Part shown: positions 53,812-63,119 of the stretch, piece by piece | Numbering within the stretch: the stretch's first letter is position 1 | How the letters are laid out: the number at the start of each line of letters is the position of its first letter | Assembly (NCBI GenBank): GCA_029256485.1 | Contig: JAQSXU010000009.1 | Coordinates: forward strand, 40,300 to 104,299 | Origin: Clostridiaceae bacterium | GTDB taxonomy: Bacteria; Bacillota_A; Clostridia; Clostridiales; Clostridiaceae | Direction of reading: 5' to 3' | DNA length: 64,000 nucleotides | The notes under the pieces: generated by a model | What the model was told of the DNA's origin: nothing | The model's input: only the letters and a program-made list of their open reading frames with translations | The model's database searches: none | Translations under genes and position numbers: made by a program

Positions 53812-54939
53812 ATGATAGAGTTTAAAAATATAACTAAAGAGTTTAAAAGTAAAGAAGTATTAAAAAGAATAAGCATAAAGATAAATAAAGGAGAATTTGT
53901 AGTGTTAATAGGGCCAAGCGGCTGTGGAAAGACTACAACCTTGAAAATGATAAATAAACTGATTGTTCCCACGTCAGGAAATATTTATATAGATGGGAAA
54001 GATATCTCAAATGTTAATCCTATTGAACTAAGGAGAGGTATGGGATATGTTATTCAGCAAACGGGACTTTTTCCGCATATGACTGTAGGAGAAAACATAG
54101 GAATAGTTCCAATTTTAAAGAAGTGGCCGGAAGATAAAGTCAGAGAAAAAACAATAGCACTTTTAAAAATGGTTGGAATGGAACCAGATGATTATATTAA
54201 CAGATATCCATGTGAACTTAGTGGAGGCCAGCAGCAAAGAGTAGGTGTAGCTAGAGCTTTTGCTACAGATTCAGATATAATTCTAATGGATGAGCCCTTT
54301 AGTGCTCTAGATCCAATTACAAGAAATCAGCTTCAAGATGAATTGTACAATCTTCAACAAGATTTAAAAAAGACAATTGTTTTTGTTACTCATGATATGG
54401 ATGAAGCACTAAAGCTTGGCGATAGAATTTGTATTATGAAGGATGGAGGCATATTACAGTATGACACTGCAGAGAAGATACTGAAAAATCCATCAAGCAT
54501 ATATGTTGAAGAGTTTATAGGTAAAAATAGAATATGGAAGCAGCCAGAATTTATAAAAGCCATAGACATTATGATTTCAGAACCAGTTAAGACTTCTGCC
54601 AACAGAACTATAGTGCAAGCAGTTGAAATTATGAAATCTAGTAAAGTAGATAGTTTACTAATTGTTGATAAAGAAAATAAACTTAATGGTATTGTAACAT
54701 TGAAAGACATTAGAAAACATGATAATAAGAGTCTTAAGCTTGAGAATATTATGGAGAAAGAAATTAAAACAGTTAATATTAATGAATCCTTGGTAGATAT
54801 CCTCAATAAAATGAATGAATATAAAATAGGATATGTACCTGTTATAGATGATAATTCCAAGTTGGTAGGGCTGATAACAAAAAGTAGTCTATTGAGCGTA
54901 TTAAGTAACCAATATATTGATCAGGAGGTGGATGTATAG
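53812..54939 (+). CDS. busA: Glycine betaine/osmoprotectant ABC transporter ATPase with CBS domains
   Basis: ATPase of the OpuA/OpuC/BusA type, 375 aa. Walker A GPSGCGKTT, signature LSGGQQQRVGVARAF, Walker B IILMDEPFSALDP, D-loop and H-loop VFVTHDMDEA. The C-terminal 120 residues contain two CBS repeats (SKVDSLLIVDKENKLNGIVT; IGYVPVIDDNSKLVGLI), used by OpuA-type importers to sense ionic strength or c-di-AMP. Ribosome site AGGAGGG precedes ATG 53812. Confidence 0.93.
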   Translation: MIEFKNITKEFKSKEVLKRISIKINKGEFVVLIGPSGCGKTTTLKMINKLIVPTSGNIYIDGKDISNVNPIELRRGMGYVIQQTGLFPHMTVGENIGIVPILKKWPEDKVREKTIALLKMVGMEPDDYINRYPCELSGGQQQRVGVARAFATDSDIILMDEPFSALDPITRNQLQDELYNLQQDLKKTIVFVTHDMDEALKLGDRICIMKDGGILQYDTAEKILKNPSSIYVEEFIGKNRIWKQPEFIKAIDIMISEPVKTSANRTIVQAVEIMKSSKVDSLLIVDKENKLNGIVTLKDIRKHDNKSLKLENIMEKEIKTVNINESLVDILNKMNEYKIGYVPVIDDNSKLVGLITKSSLLSVLSNQYIDQEVDV

Positions 54940-56531
54940 TGGCTGTAATTAATTTTATTAATAAATTTGCCAGCTTTCTATTTGAAAGACGACAACAGAT
55001 GTTAAGTTTAATAATGGAGCATATTGAATTAACCATTTTTGCTGTAATTATGGCCATAATAGTTGGTGTACCTCTTGGTATACTTATAACTAGGTATAAA
55101 AAATTATCAGCACCAGTTATAGGATTTGCTAATGTGGTGCAAGCAGTACCAAGTTTAGCACTGCTTGGATTTTTAATTCCTATGTTAGGAATAGGAAGTA
55201 AGCCAGCTATATTAATGGTTTTTTTATACTCACTGCTTCCAATAATTAAAAACACTCTTACAGGTCTTGATAATATAAACCCAGATGTAATAGAAGCAGC
55301 TAAAGGTATGGGGATGACTAATGGTCAGATATTGCGAATTGTTCAAATACCTTTAGCGCTTCCAATAATTATGTCTGGTATAAGAATTTCAGCTGTTACC
55401 GCAGTTGGACTTATGACTATTGCTGCTTTTATTGGAGCCGGTGGACTAGGTTATATGGTCTTCTCAGGAGTTCAAACAGTAAATAATAACATGATTTTAG
55501 CAGGAGCAATACCAGCATGTTTACTAGCTTTGTTTATGGATTTCATTGTTGGAAAGATTGAAAAAGCTGTAACACCACCAGGAGTTAGAAAAGCAGATGG
55601 AACAATTAAAATTCCTAAGAATAAAAAAAGCAAAAAAAATTATTCAAAACAATTAATAGCAGCAGCCTTGATATTTCTAATCTCTATAGGTGGGTTCGTG
55701 GCTTATGGGAAAAAATCGGATACCATAGTCATAGGTTCTAAAAACTTTAATGAGCAATTAATATTAGGAAATATGATGGCTGAATTGATAGAAAAAAATT
55801 CAAATATCAAAGTTGAGAGAAAATTGAATTTAGGCGGTACAAATATAGCTTTTAATGCACTTAAAACAGGAGAAATTGATTTATACGTAGAATACACTGG
55901 TACTGGATTAGTCAATATTATGAAACAGTCCTCTGTTAGTGATTCAAACAAAGCCTATAACCTTGTAAGTGATTATTTTAATAAGAACTATAATATAACC
56001 TGGCTAAAGCCCTTAGGTTTTAATAATACTTACACCTTAGCAGTAAGAAAGGATACAGCAGAAAAATATAATCTAGAAACCTTCTCTGATCTGGCTAAAG
56101 TTAGTAATCAATTGGATTTAGGCTGTACTATAGAATTTAGCAATAGAGAAGATGGATACTTAGGATTGAATAAAAAATATAATATGAATTTTCAGAATGT
56201 AAAGGCTGTAGATGGAGGCTTAAGATATACATCTATTGCAAATAACAAGGCAGATGTCATAGATGCATTTTCCACAGATGGACTCCTTAAAGGCTTTAAT
56301 CTTAAAGTTTTAAAAGATGACAAAAACTTTTTTCCGCCATATTATGCTGCTCCTATTATAAATAATAATACTCTAAAAAAGCATCCGGAGCTGAAGGATT
56401 TAATTAATAAATTAGCAGGAAAAATTAATGATGAAAAAATGAGAGAGCTTAATTATAAAGTTGACAAGCTTGATCAGTCGCCACAACAAGTAGCAGAGGA
56501 TTTCCTTAGAGAAAATGGTTTAATTAAATAA
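54939..56531 (+). CDS. busB: Osmoprotectant ABC transporter permease-binding protein fusion
   Basis: A 530-aa fusion. Residues 1-215 are the permease (TLFAVIMAIIVGVPLGIL-like, coupling motif EAAKGMGMTNGQILRIVQIP). After a membrane segment (residues 235-255), residues 260-530 are an OpuAC-type binding domain (KKSDTIVIGSKNFNEQ, EIDLYVEYTGTGLVN). Fusion of the two is characteristic of BusB/OpuCB-CC types. Binding-site chemistry suggests betaine, choline or carnitine; not distinguishable here. GTG 54939 overlaps the busA stop by one base after GGAGGTGG. Confidence 0.92.
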   Translation: MAVINFINKFASFLFERRQQMLSLIMEHIELTIFAVIMAIIVGVPLGILITRYKKLSAPVIGFANVVQAVPSLALLGFLIPMLGIGSKPAILMVFLYSLLPIIKNTLTGLDNINPDVIEAAKGMGMTNGQILRIVQIPLALPIIMSGIRISAVTAVGLMTIAAFIGAGGLGYMVFSGVQTVNNNMILAGAIPACLLALFMDFIVGKIEKAVTPPGVRKADGTIKIPKNKKSKKNYSKQLIAAALIFLISIGGFVAYGKKSDTIVIGSKNFNEQLILGNMMAELIEKNSNIKVERKLNLGGTNIAFNALKTGEIDLYVEYTGTGLVNIMKQSSVSDSNKAYNLVSDYFNKNYNITWLKPLGFNNTYTLAVRKDTAEKYNLETFSDLAKVSNQLDLGCTIEFSNREDGYLGLNKKYNMNFQNVKAVDGGLRYTSIANNKADVIDAFSTDGLLKGFNLKVLKDDKNFFPPYYAAPIINNNTLKKHPELKDLINKLAGKINDEKMRELNYKVDKLDQSPQQVAEDFLRENGLIK

Positions 56532-56655
56532 ATATTATTTAACATAAAGGTTGAATATATTGAAAATGCAAAAAAAAAAGTATAAAATTATCTATATACG
56601 TTTTCATTAATAAATTAATAGTATAAATTCCTAAATGAAAGAGAATGGTGATTTA

Positions 56656-57021
56656 ATGAAAAAGGAACAAAAGAAGGAAGATAATTTTTTACTATATGTT
56701 CCAGCAAAAAAACATACGGATTGGGAAGTTAAAAATGGCAAAGTATATCTTATATTTCATCATAATAAATCAATAGAGAAATTTATGAGATGGCTGGTAA
56801 AAAAGCCATATGTCAGTGATGTAGAGCTGGATGACATGGGAAGTGAAGTATGGAAATCAATAGATGGAAAAACTTCAGTTTATGAGATAGGCGAAAAACT
56901 ATTAAAACAATTTGGAGAAAAGTGTGATCCTGTTTATGACAGATTAATAATGTACCTTAGATATTTAAATAGAAAAGGCTGGGTTTCTTTTGATCGTGGA
57001 AATCAAGAAAGTAACAAGTAA
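56656..57021 (+). CDS. PqqD-like protein
   Basis: A 121-aa protein whose C-terminal 90 residues match the PqqD fold (VELDDMGSEVWKSIDGKTSVYEIGEKLL...LRYLNRKGWVSF; the D-x-x-G-x-x-x-W/D-G-x-x-S/T pattern is clear). PqqD domains bind leader peptides in RiPP pathways. No precursor peptide, radical SAM or other modifying enzyme is within view. ATG 56656 follows GGTGAT. Function unknown; stand-alone PqqD genes are common in Firmicutes. Confidence 0.78.
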   Translation: MKKEQKKEDNFLLYVPAKKHTDWEVKNGKVYLIFHHNKSIEKFMRWLVKKPYVSDVELDDMGSEVWKSIDGKTSVYEIGEKLLKQFGEKCDPVYDRLIMYLRYLNRKGWVSFDRGNQESNK

Positions 57022-57025
57022 TTTT

Positions 57026-57055
57026 AAAGGGGTTTTGCAATGCAAAATCCCTTTT
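57026..57055. terminator. Bidirectional terminator
   Basis: AAAGGGGTTTTGCA / TGCAAAATCCCTTT with one G-T pair and T-run, between convergent genes. Confidence 0.88.
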
Positions 57056-57820
57056 TTACTGCATTAGGTTGTACAGCATTTTTACGGCTACCGCTAGAGA
57101 CATGGTAACAAAAATAGGCTTCATAAGCTTTGCACCCTTAGAAAGAACCATCTCAGTACCTATTTTAGCACCTAAAATCATACATAGAGCCACAGGTATT
57201 CCAACTAAGTACGCTATTTGTCCATGAAAAGCAAATAATATAAGAGAAGTGATATTGCTTACAAAATTTAATATTTTAGCGTTGCCTCCAGCTCTCACAA
57301 AATCAAATCCAAATATCTTTATTAATCCAAAAATTAAGAATGAACCAGTGCCTGGACCAAAAAAACCATCGTAAAAGCCTAAGGTGAAAGCTAATAAAGC
57401 ACCTACTATAATTTTGCTTTTACTTAGACCCTTAAAATTATCTTCTAATCCTATGGTTTTAGAAAATAAACTGTAAATACCAACAGCAAGTATCATTATA
57501 AGAACCATTGAGTAAAGATATTTTTGATTAACTATAAGAACTGTTTGAACTCCTGCTGCTGCACCAACTAAAGTAAATGGAATTAAAAATTTCAGAAGCT
57601 TAGAATCAGTTTTACCGCTTTTGATAAACTTCACAGAACTAGTGAAGGATGCGCAAGAAGATGCAAATTTATTTGTACCCAGTGCAAAGTGTGGTGAAAC
57701 CCCAACTAACAAAAAAGCTGGAAGGCTTATCAATCCTCCTCCTCCCGCAATGGAATCCACCATGGCCGCAAAAAAACCTGCAGCACATACAAATATAAAG
57801 TTGAATACAGTATAAGTCAT
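57056..57820 (-). CDS. TSUP (TauE/SafE) family permease
   Basis: A 254-aa membrane protein with eight membrane segments in two repeats. The N-terminal GFFAAMVDSIAGGGGLISLPAFL and the second-repeat GFYDGFFGPGTGSFLIFGLI are the two half-repeat signatures. TSUP proteins move sulfite, sulfonates or related anions. ATG 57820 follows GGCAGGTG; an ATG 19 codons earlier is not supported. Substrate not predicted. Confidence 0.88.
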   Translation of the reverse strand: MTYTVFNFIFVCAAGFFAAMVDSIAGGGGLISLPAFLLVGVSPHFALGTNKFASSCASFTSSVKFIKSGKTDSKLLKFLIPFTLVGAAAGVQTVLIVNQKYLYSMVLIMILAVGIYSLFSKTIGLEDNFKGLSKSKIIVGALLAFTLGFYDGFFGPGTGSFLIFGLIKIFGFDFVRAGGNAKILNFVSNITSLILFAFHGQIAYLVGIPVALCMILGAKIGTEMVLSKGAKLMKPIFVTMSLAVAVKMLYNLMQ

Positions 57821-58004
57821 TACTAGCACCTGCCTTATTTTATAGGGTTTATGTAATATGAATATTTTATCACACATTATAATTAAAGGTAAACAAAGTT
57901 TTCAATATACAATATATAAATTAATTTATTAGGGTTATTGAGTTAACATTATAATACTATTATACTAATGCTTAAGAATAAAAATTAATTTTATGGGGGT
58001 AAAA

Positions 58005-58898
58005 ATGATAAATTATAATATAAAAAGAAACAATGAAACAGAAGAAATATATATAAGTAATGGGATGATTAATATTATTGTGGTTCCTCAGCAGGGAGGA
58101 AGAATACTAGAATACTCTATTAATGGTTTTAATGTATTATATAGGAATGAAGAGTTGATAGGAGTAAGGAATGATATAAATAAGGAAAGAACTCCTGAAA
58201 ACTGGTTAAACTTTGGAGGATACAAGTGTTGGCCGGCACCACAAACTGTGTGGCAGTGGCCTCCTATATTTGACATTGACCAAAGTTACTTTAATTATGA
58301 AATTAACAGTTCAAAAGATTTTATAGATATAAAACTTACTTCTAATATATCTAAAACAGAACCTGTACAGGGGCTTCAATTTATTAGGACAATTACTATA
58401 TATGATAACTGCAGTAATATGTGTGTAGAAGAAACAATAGTAAATAACAGCGAAAGTACAGTACAGTGGGCTATGTGGGATAACACTCAGGTTTTGTCAC
58501 CTGGATTTGCAGAAATTAAATTAAACTCCAATGTGTTTACGGGGGGAATTACATTTTATCAGGATTTTGATATTCCATCCAGTAATGCATATTCTGTAAG
58601 AAGAGAGGATAGAAAAATATTAACTATAAATTGTAATAGAAAAGAAAAGTTTAAGGTAGGAGTAGTTACCGATAGTGGAGAAATAAGCTACAGGTGTACA
58701 GCCTATGATAAAGATATTATTTTAAAAAAGCAATTTAAATATGAAGGACAAGTAGTATACCCTCATGGCAGTAATATTGAAGTTTATGTTGATACTACAT
58801 TGCCCTATGCAGAACTTGAAATATTAGGCGGAATGAAAAATATAGAACCAAATAAATCAATTAGTTTAAAAGTAAACTGGAATTTGTCTATAGGTTAA
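58005..58898 (+). CDS. DUF4380-like protein (galactose-mutarotase fold)
   Basis: A 297-aa beta-rich protein. It opens NGMINIIVVPQQGGRILEYSINGFNVLY, like aldose-1-epimerase relatives, and has NWLNFGGYKCWPAPQTVWQWPP, the conserved loop of the DUF4380 group. A catalytic His/Glu pair cannot be identified with confidence. GGGGGTA precedes ATG 58005. No neighbours suggest a sugar pathway. Confidence 0.7.
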   Translation: MINYNIKRNNETEEIYISNGMINIIVVPQQGGRILEYSINGFNVLYRNEELIGVRNDINKERTPENWLNFGGYKCWPAPQTVWQWPPIFDIDQSYFNYEINSSKDFIDIKLTSNISKTEPVQGLQFIRTITIYDNCSNMCVEETIVNNSESTVQWAMWDNTQVLSPGFAEIKLNSNVFTGGITFYQDFDIPSSNAYSVRREDRKILTINCNRKEKFKVGVVTDSGEISYRCTAYDKDIILKKQFKYEGQVVYPHGSNIEVYVDTTLPYAELEILGGMKNIEPNKSISLKVNWNLSIG

Positions 58899-58915
58899 GC
58901 TGTTTCACTATAAAT

Positions 58916-58957
58916 AAAGACATTCTTTCTAAAGTTTTGGAAAGAATGTCTTTATTT
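58916..58957. terminator. Bidirectional terminator
   Basis: AAAGACATTCTTTC / GAAAGAATGTCTTT, 14-bp perfect arms, T-run on both strands. Confidence 0.92.
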
Positions 58958-60819
58958 TATTTATTTTGTGATTCTTTATCAAATTTTTTTAATAAATCAT
59001 GTTTCATTATTTCATCAGAATACTCCAGTTGATTCAATACATCGTCCTTTTTACTTTTCAAGATATCATTTTCTGAAATTTTACTTCCGGAACTAATATC
59101 ATAATAATTCCCGCTTTGAGATAAATAAAATACTTTTCCATCCGTAAAGGAGCCGTTCCTAAAAATCACATTTCCATCCTTGGAATTTAAAATATCCTTT
59201 CCAAGCAGGGACTTAGCAGATAAATTAAATAAATTAGCTATGGTTGGATAAACATCCATTTCACCGGTGTAAGTGCTGTTCACTCCCTTGTTTGCATCCT
59301 TTGGAAAGTGAATGAGCATAGGCACTTTTTGTAGTTCCATCCAGGAAAGTTCAGTTGGATTTGTTATATTTAAAAATTTATTTAAGCTTTCTTCTTCACT
59401 CTTAGGTATTGCATAATGATCTCCATACAAAACTACAACAGTATTATCTAATAAACCCTGGCTTTCCAGATTATCCAAAAATGCACCTAATTGAGCATCC
59501 GTATAATGAATAGCTTTTAAGTAATTACCAAGCATAGTATTTTCATATTTTCCAACATTAAAGCTGCCATAGTTTTTTGTATCATCATAAGGGAAATGAC
59601 TGCTTAATGTAATCATAAAAGAATAATAAGGCTGTTTTAAATTTTTTATTTTATCTATGGATTGATTTAGAAATTCCTTATCACTTAATCCAAGTCCTAC
59701 AATTTCATTAAGATTATAGTCATTTTCATTATAGAAGTTATCAAACTGCATTTTTTTATACATAACATTTCTGTTCCAGAAAGTTTCTCTATATCCATGC
59801 ATTGCAGCTGTGGTATAACCATTTTCTTTAAAAGCCTGAGGCATGGAATTAAATGAATTTCCACAATATAAATAATATGCTGCACCTGATGGAGCTGGAT
59901 ACAGTGAGTTATTGGTCATAAACTCAGCATCTGAGGTTCCCCCTGCTGCGATTTGATAGTAAAAGTTATTAAAGTACATGCTTTTGTTTACCCATTTATT
60001 TAAATTTGGAGTTACTTCAACTCCATTTATTTTACTTCCAATAGCAAAGTTTTGCAGTGCTTCAACCTGTATCATCAATAGATTTTTACCTTCTGCATAA
60101 CCTTTAAAGTTTGTGCTTTTCTCGGAGTTGCTTTGTAAAAATGATTTTATTTCATTTTCAGTTTTAGCAGAAACAGGAGTACTTTTAGCAATCTGCACTG
60201 AAGCCGCACTAAAAAGGTCAAGAGCATGATAATTTACTATGCCAAGTTTTTTTACCACATAAACTCTGTTGTACATGGTGGTTAATAGTCTTGGCTGTTC
60301 CTTTTCCAGAGAAACCATACTATAAGCATCAATACTTAAGCCAAAAACTAACAGCATAGAAAATACAGCCAGTTTGATTTTAGTGGAAGGTTCTCTGCTT
60401 TTTCTATATTTAATATAGTCAATAACTGGAACTATCATAACTAAGTCAACAGCGTATAATAAATCTCTAAAATCAAAAAGATTGCCTACACTGCTCTTAA
60501 CAGCTCCAAGCATTATACCATTTTTAAGCACAGGAATTGAGATTAAATCTTTAAAATACTTAAAATAGGTAATATCACTTATGATAAATATAGTAATAAA
60601 TATATTAAGAATAAAGAGAAATCTTGCCCTGGCTTTCTTTTTAAATAAAAAAGATATGCCTGCTAAAATTATAACCGATGAAAAAATAGGCAAAAATATA
60701 TGTTTTGTAACATCTGTGTAATTTAAAGCCTTAGAAAAGAACACAGATTTTATGGTTATAATAATTACAAAAAATAACACATCCAGTATATCTATAATAT
60801 AATTTTTAATAGAATTCAT
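58957..60819 (-). CDS. LtaS-family sulfatase (lipoteichoic acid synthase-like)
   Basis: A 620-aa protein: four or five N-terminal membrane helices (residues 1-175), then an extracellular alkaline-phosphatase-fold domain. Motifs are NLLMIQVEALQNFAIG (first metal acidic residue), the catalytic Thr in AAGGTSDAEFMTNNS at about residue 293, and VVLYGDHYAIPKSEEE near the end with the conserved Asp-His. Polymerises glycerol phosphate onto a glycolipid anchor or modifies a related polymer. AGGAGGTTAA lies before ATG 60819. Confidence 0.93.
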   Translation of the reverse strand: MNSIKNYIIDILDVLFFVIIITIKSVFFSKALNYTDVTKHIFLPIFSSVIILAGISFLFKKKARARFLFILNIFITIFIISDITYFKYFKDLISIPVLKNGIMLGAVKSSVGNLFDFRDLLYAVDLVMIVPVIDYIKYRKSREPSTKIKLAVFSMLLVFGLSIDAYSMVSLEKEQPRLLTTMYNRVYVVKKLGIVNYHALDLFSAASVQIAKSTPVSAKTENEIKSFLQSNSEKSTNFKGYAEGKNLLMIQVEALQNFAIGSKINGVEVTPNLNKWVNKSMYFNNFYYQIAAGGTSDAEFMTNNSLYPAPSGAAYYLYCGNSFNSMPQAFKENGYTTAAMHGYRETFWNRNVMYKKMQFDNFYNENDYNLNEIVGLGLSDKEFLNQSIDKIKNLKQPYYSFMITLSSHFPYDDTKNYGSFNVGKYENTMLGNYLKAIHYTDAQLGAFLDNLESQGLLDNTVVVLYGDHYAIPKSEEESLNKFLNITNPTELSWMELQKVPMLIHFPKDANKGVNSTYTGEMDVYPTIANLFNLSAKSLLGKDILNSKDGNVIFRNGSFTDGKVFYLSQSGNYYDISSGSKISENDILKSKKDDVLNQLEYSDEIMKHDLLKKFDKESQNK

Positions 60820-61039
60820 TACTTAACCTCCAGGATATACAACTAATGTAATTTAACATTAAAATCCTAATATAAAGTATAATTGCAATTTGTGTATAAT
60901 GTTCAAAGAATATGTTAATAAATTATTACGAAACTATTAAACATTTAAAACAATACTTATATATTGTAAATTAGTATTTACATAAGTGCAATACTATAGC
61001 ATAATAAAATATGATGTAAAAAAGTAGGAGGTTTTAGAC

Positions 61040-61462
61040 ATGAGTGAAAATGACAATGAAAAAGATTTAAATGAAATAGAAAAGGTTGAACCAGAGAATC
61101 CAGATACAGCTGATTCAGAACAGGTATTAGAAAATAAAGAAGAAATCATTGAAACTTCAAATGATACAAAAGCTTTAGAATCATTAAGCGGAATACATAA
61201 TGATAATCCCAAATTTTTTGAAAGCTTACTAGCAAGCTTAGTTGATACAGCTGTAAATGTAGTTGTTTCAGTAATATTAGTTTATTTAGTAGAATTTATA
61301 TTGAAATATACAATAGGAATATATTTCCCTAATAAAACAGCTATGATATTTATATTCTTTGCAGCAGTATCAATTTTGCTTCCAACTATAATAGAAAGCT
61401 CTAAAAGGGGAAATACTATAGGAAAGAAATTAAGCGGTTTAAAAACTATCAGAACTAAATAA
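61040..61462 (+). CDS. RDD-family membrane protein
   Basis: A 140-aa protein: an acidic, Glu/Asp-rich first half (residues 1-60, probably disordered and cytoplasmic), then two membrane segments with the RDD pattern (FFESLLASLVDTAVNVVVSV) and the C-terminal loop GNTIGKKLSGLKTIR, which matches the family G-x-T-x-G-K signature. Function unknown. GTAGGAGG precedes ATG 61040. Confidence 0.8.
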   Translation: MSENDNEKDLNEIEKVEPENPDTADSEQVLENKEEIIETSNDTKALESLSGIHNDNPKFFESLLASLVDTAVNVVVSVILVYLVEFILKYTIGIYFPNKTAMIFIFFAAVSILLPTIIESSKRGNTIGKKLSGLKTIRTK

Positions 61463-61480
61463 TGATTAAAAACATGAAAT

Positions 61481-61530
61481 CAATTAATAAGCCATGTTTT
61501 AGATAAATATTTAAAACATGGCTTATTAAT
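61481..61530. repeat. 20-bp perfect inverted repeat upstream of rlmD
   Basis: Arms 61481-61500 and 61511-61530 with a 10-base AT loop. No T-run on the plus strand and only 17 bases before the next start codon. Confidence 0.75.
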
Positions 61531-61547
61531 TACGAATGGAGATAACA

Positions 61548-62933
61548 ATGAGAAAAGGTTATGAATATGAATTTATTATAGAACATTCCGAATTCCCAGG
61601 CTTGGGAATAGCTTATTTAGATGATTTAAAAACATACATAAAAGGAGCTGTTCCAGGTCAAAAGGTTATTGCAAGGGTAACCAAAAAGAAAAAAGACTAT
61701 GCAGAAGCAAAAACAGTAAGTGTTTTAGAAGATGTACCTTATAAAATAGAAGCTGCTTGTCCTCATTTTGGTCAATGCGGGGGATGCACCACTCAATTTA
61801 TTCCATATGAAAACCAATTGGACTTAAAAAAGCAGCAGGTTTTAAAATTATTTAAAGATAATTTAGAATCTGTGGTAAGCAAAGAAGAAGCAGATGTATT
61901 TAACAAGTTGGAAATTGAAGTTAGTCCAGAATTATATGAATACAGGAATAAAATGGAGTTTACCTTTGGAAATTATGAAAAAGATGGTGAGCTTAATTTA
62001 GGAATGCACGTTAAAAATAAATCCTTCAGTGTTATTACTGTAGATAACTGCAAAATTATCGATAGTGATTTCAGAAAGATAGTTACAATAATAGTAGATT
62101 ACTTTAGAAAAGAAAAGCTACCTTTCTATAAAGTTATGAAACAGGAAGGATATTTAAGAAACCTGGTGGTTAGAAAAGCTAAAAATACTGGAGAAATTCT
62201 TGTTAACTTAGTTACAACATCTCAAATTAACTTTGATTTAAAGCCACTTACTGAAATTCTTATAAACACCAGTTATGATGGAGTGTTTAAGGGTTTTATT
62301 CACACCATTAATGACAGTTTATCAGATATAGTTCAGGCAGATGAAGTTGAGATATTATATGGCGAGGACCATATAACAGAAAAAATACTGGGATTAGAAT
62401 TTAAAATGTCACCTTTTTCATTTTTTCAAACAAATTCAAGAGGTGCAGAAAAACTTTACTCTATTGTTAAGGATTTCATAGGAGAAAGTAAATCTAAAGT
62501 TGTATTTGATTTATACTGCGGAACAGGGACTATAGGTCAAATCGTAGCCCCTCAGGCTAAAAAGGTTATTGGCATTGAGATAATAGAGGAAGCAGTAAAA
62601 GCTGCCAATGAAAATGCAAAACTCAATAGTTTGACTAACTGTGAATTTATAGCAGGAGATGTGGCAGAGGTTATTAAAAATGTACAGCAAAAACCTGATT
62701 TGATTATTTTAGATCCCCCACGTCCGGGTGTTCATCCAAAGGCTATGGATTATGTTATAAAGTTTAATGCACCGGAAATAGTGTATGTATCCTGCAACCC
62801 AAAATCCCTTATGGTGGATTTGAAATCTTTAAGTGAAGCAGGTTATATCGTTGAAAAAGTAGTGCTGATGGATATGTTCCCGCATACACCGCATGTGGAG
62901 ACTATAGTGTTGCTACAACAAAAAATTATATAG
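61548..62933 (+). CDS. rlmD: 23S rRNA (uracil-5-)-methyltransferase, RlmD/RumA family
   Basis: SAM-dependent m5U methyltransferase, 461 aa. It has an N-terminal TRAM domain, a 4Fe-4S motif ([10 protein letters not shown] with later Cys in DNCKI), SAM motif [13 protein letters not shown], and the catalytic loop [10 protein letters not shown]. Gram-positive members may methylate U747 and U1939 of 23S rRNA. ATG 61548 follows GGAGAT; an ATG four codons earlier is weaker. Confidence 0.94.
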   Translation: MRKGYEYEFIIEHSEFPGLGIAYLDDLKTYIKGAVPGQKVIARVTKKKKDYAEAKTVSVLEDVPYKIEAACPHFGQCGGCTTQFIPYENQLDLKKQQVLKLFKDNLESVVSKEEADVFNKLEIEVSPELYEYRNKMEFTFGNYEKDGELNLGMHVKNKSFSVITVDNCKIIDSDFRKIVTIIVDYFRKEKLPFYKVMKQEGYLRNLVVRKAKNTGEILVNLVTTSQINFDLKPLTEILINTSYDGVFKGFIHTINDSLSDIVQADEVEILYGEDHITEKILGLEFKMSPFSFFQTNSRGAEKLYSIVKDFIGESKSKVVFDLYCGTGTIGQIVAPQAKKVIGIEIIEEAVKAANENAKLNSLTNCEFIAGDVAEVIKNVQQKPDLIILDPPRPGVHPKAMDYVIKFNAPEIVYVSCNPKSLMVDLKSLSEAGYIVEKVVLMDMFPHTPHVETIVLLQQKII

Positions 62934-63078
62934 AAATCCTTAATTTTAAACACTTTTACAAGCATACAGTGTTCATTGAAGATAACGAAAAAAATCGAAA
63001 AAAGAGATTAGAAACTACATTAACGTTTCTGTAGCTATAGATGTAGTATGTGGGAATACGATAAATTAAATATTACAT

Positions 63079-63115
63079 AAAAAGACATTTCTTGTATAAC
63101 AGGAAATGTCTTTTT
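63079..63115 (+). terminator. Terminator
   Basis: AAAAAGACATTTC / GAAATGTCTTTTT, 13-bp arms; it lies just before the methyltransferase frame. Confidence 0.9.
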
Positions 63116-63119
63116 ATGT

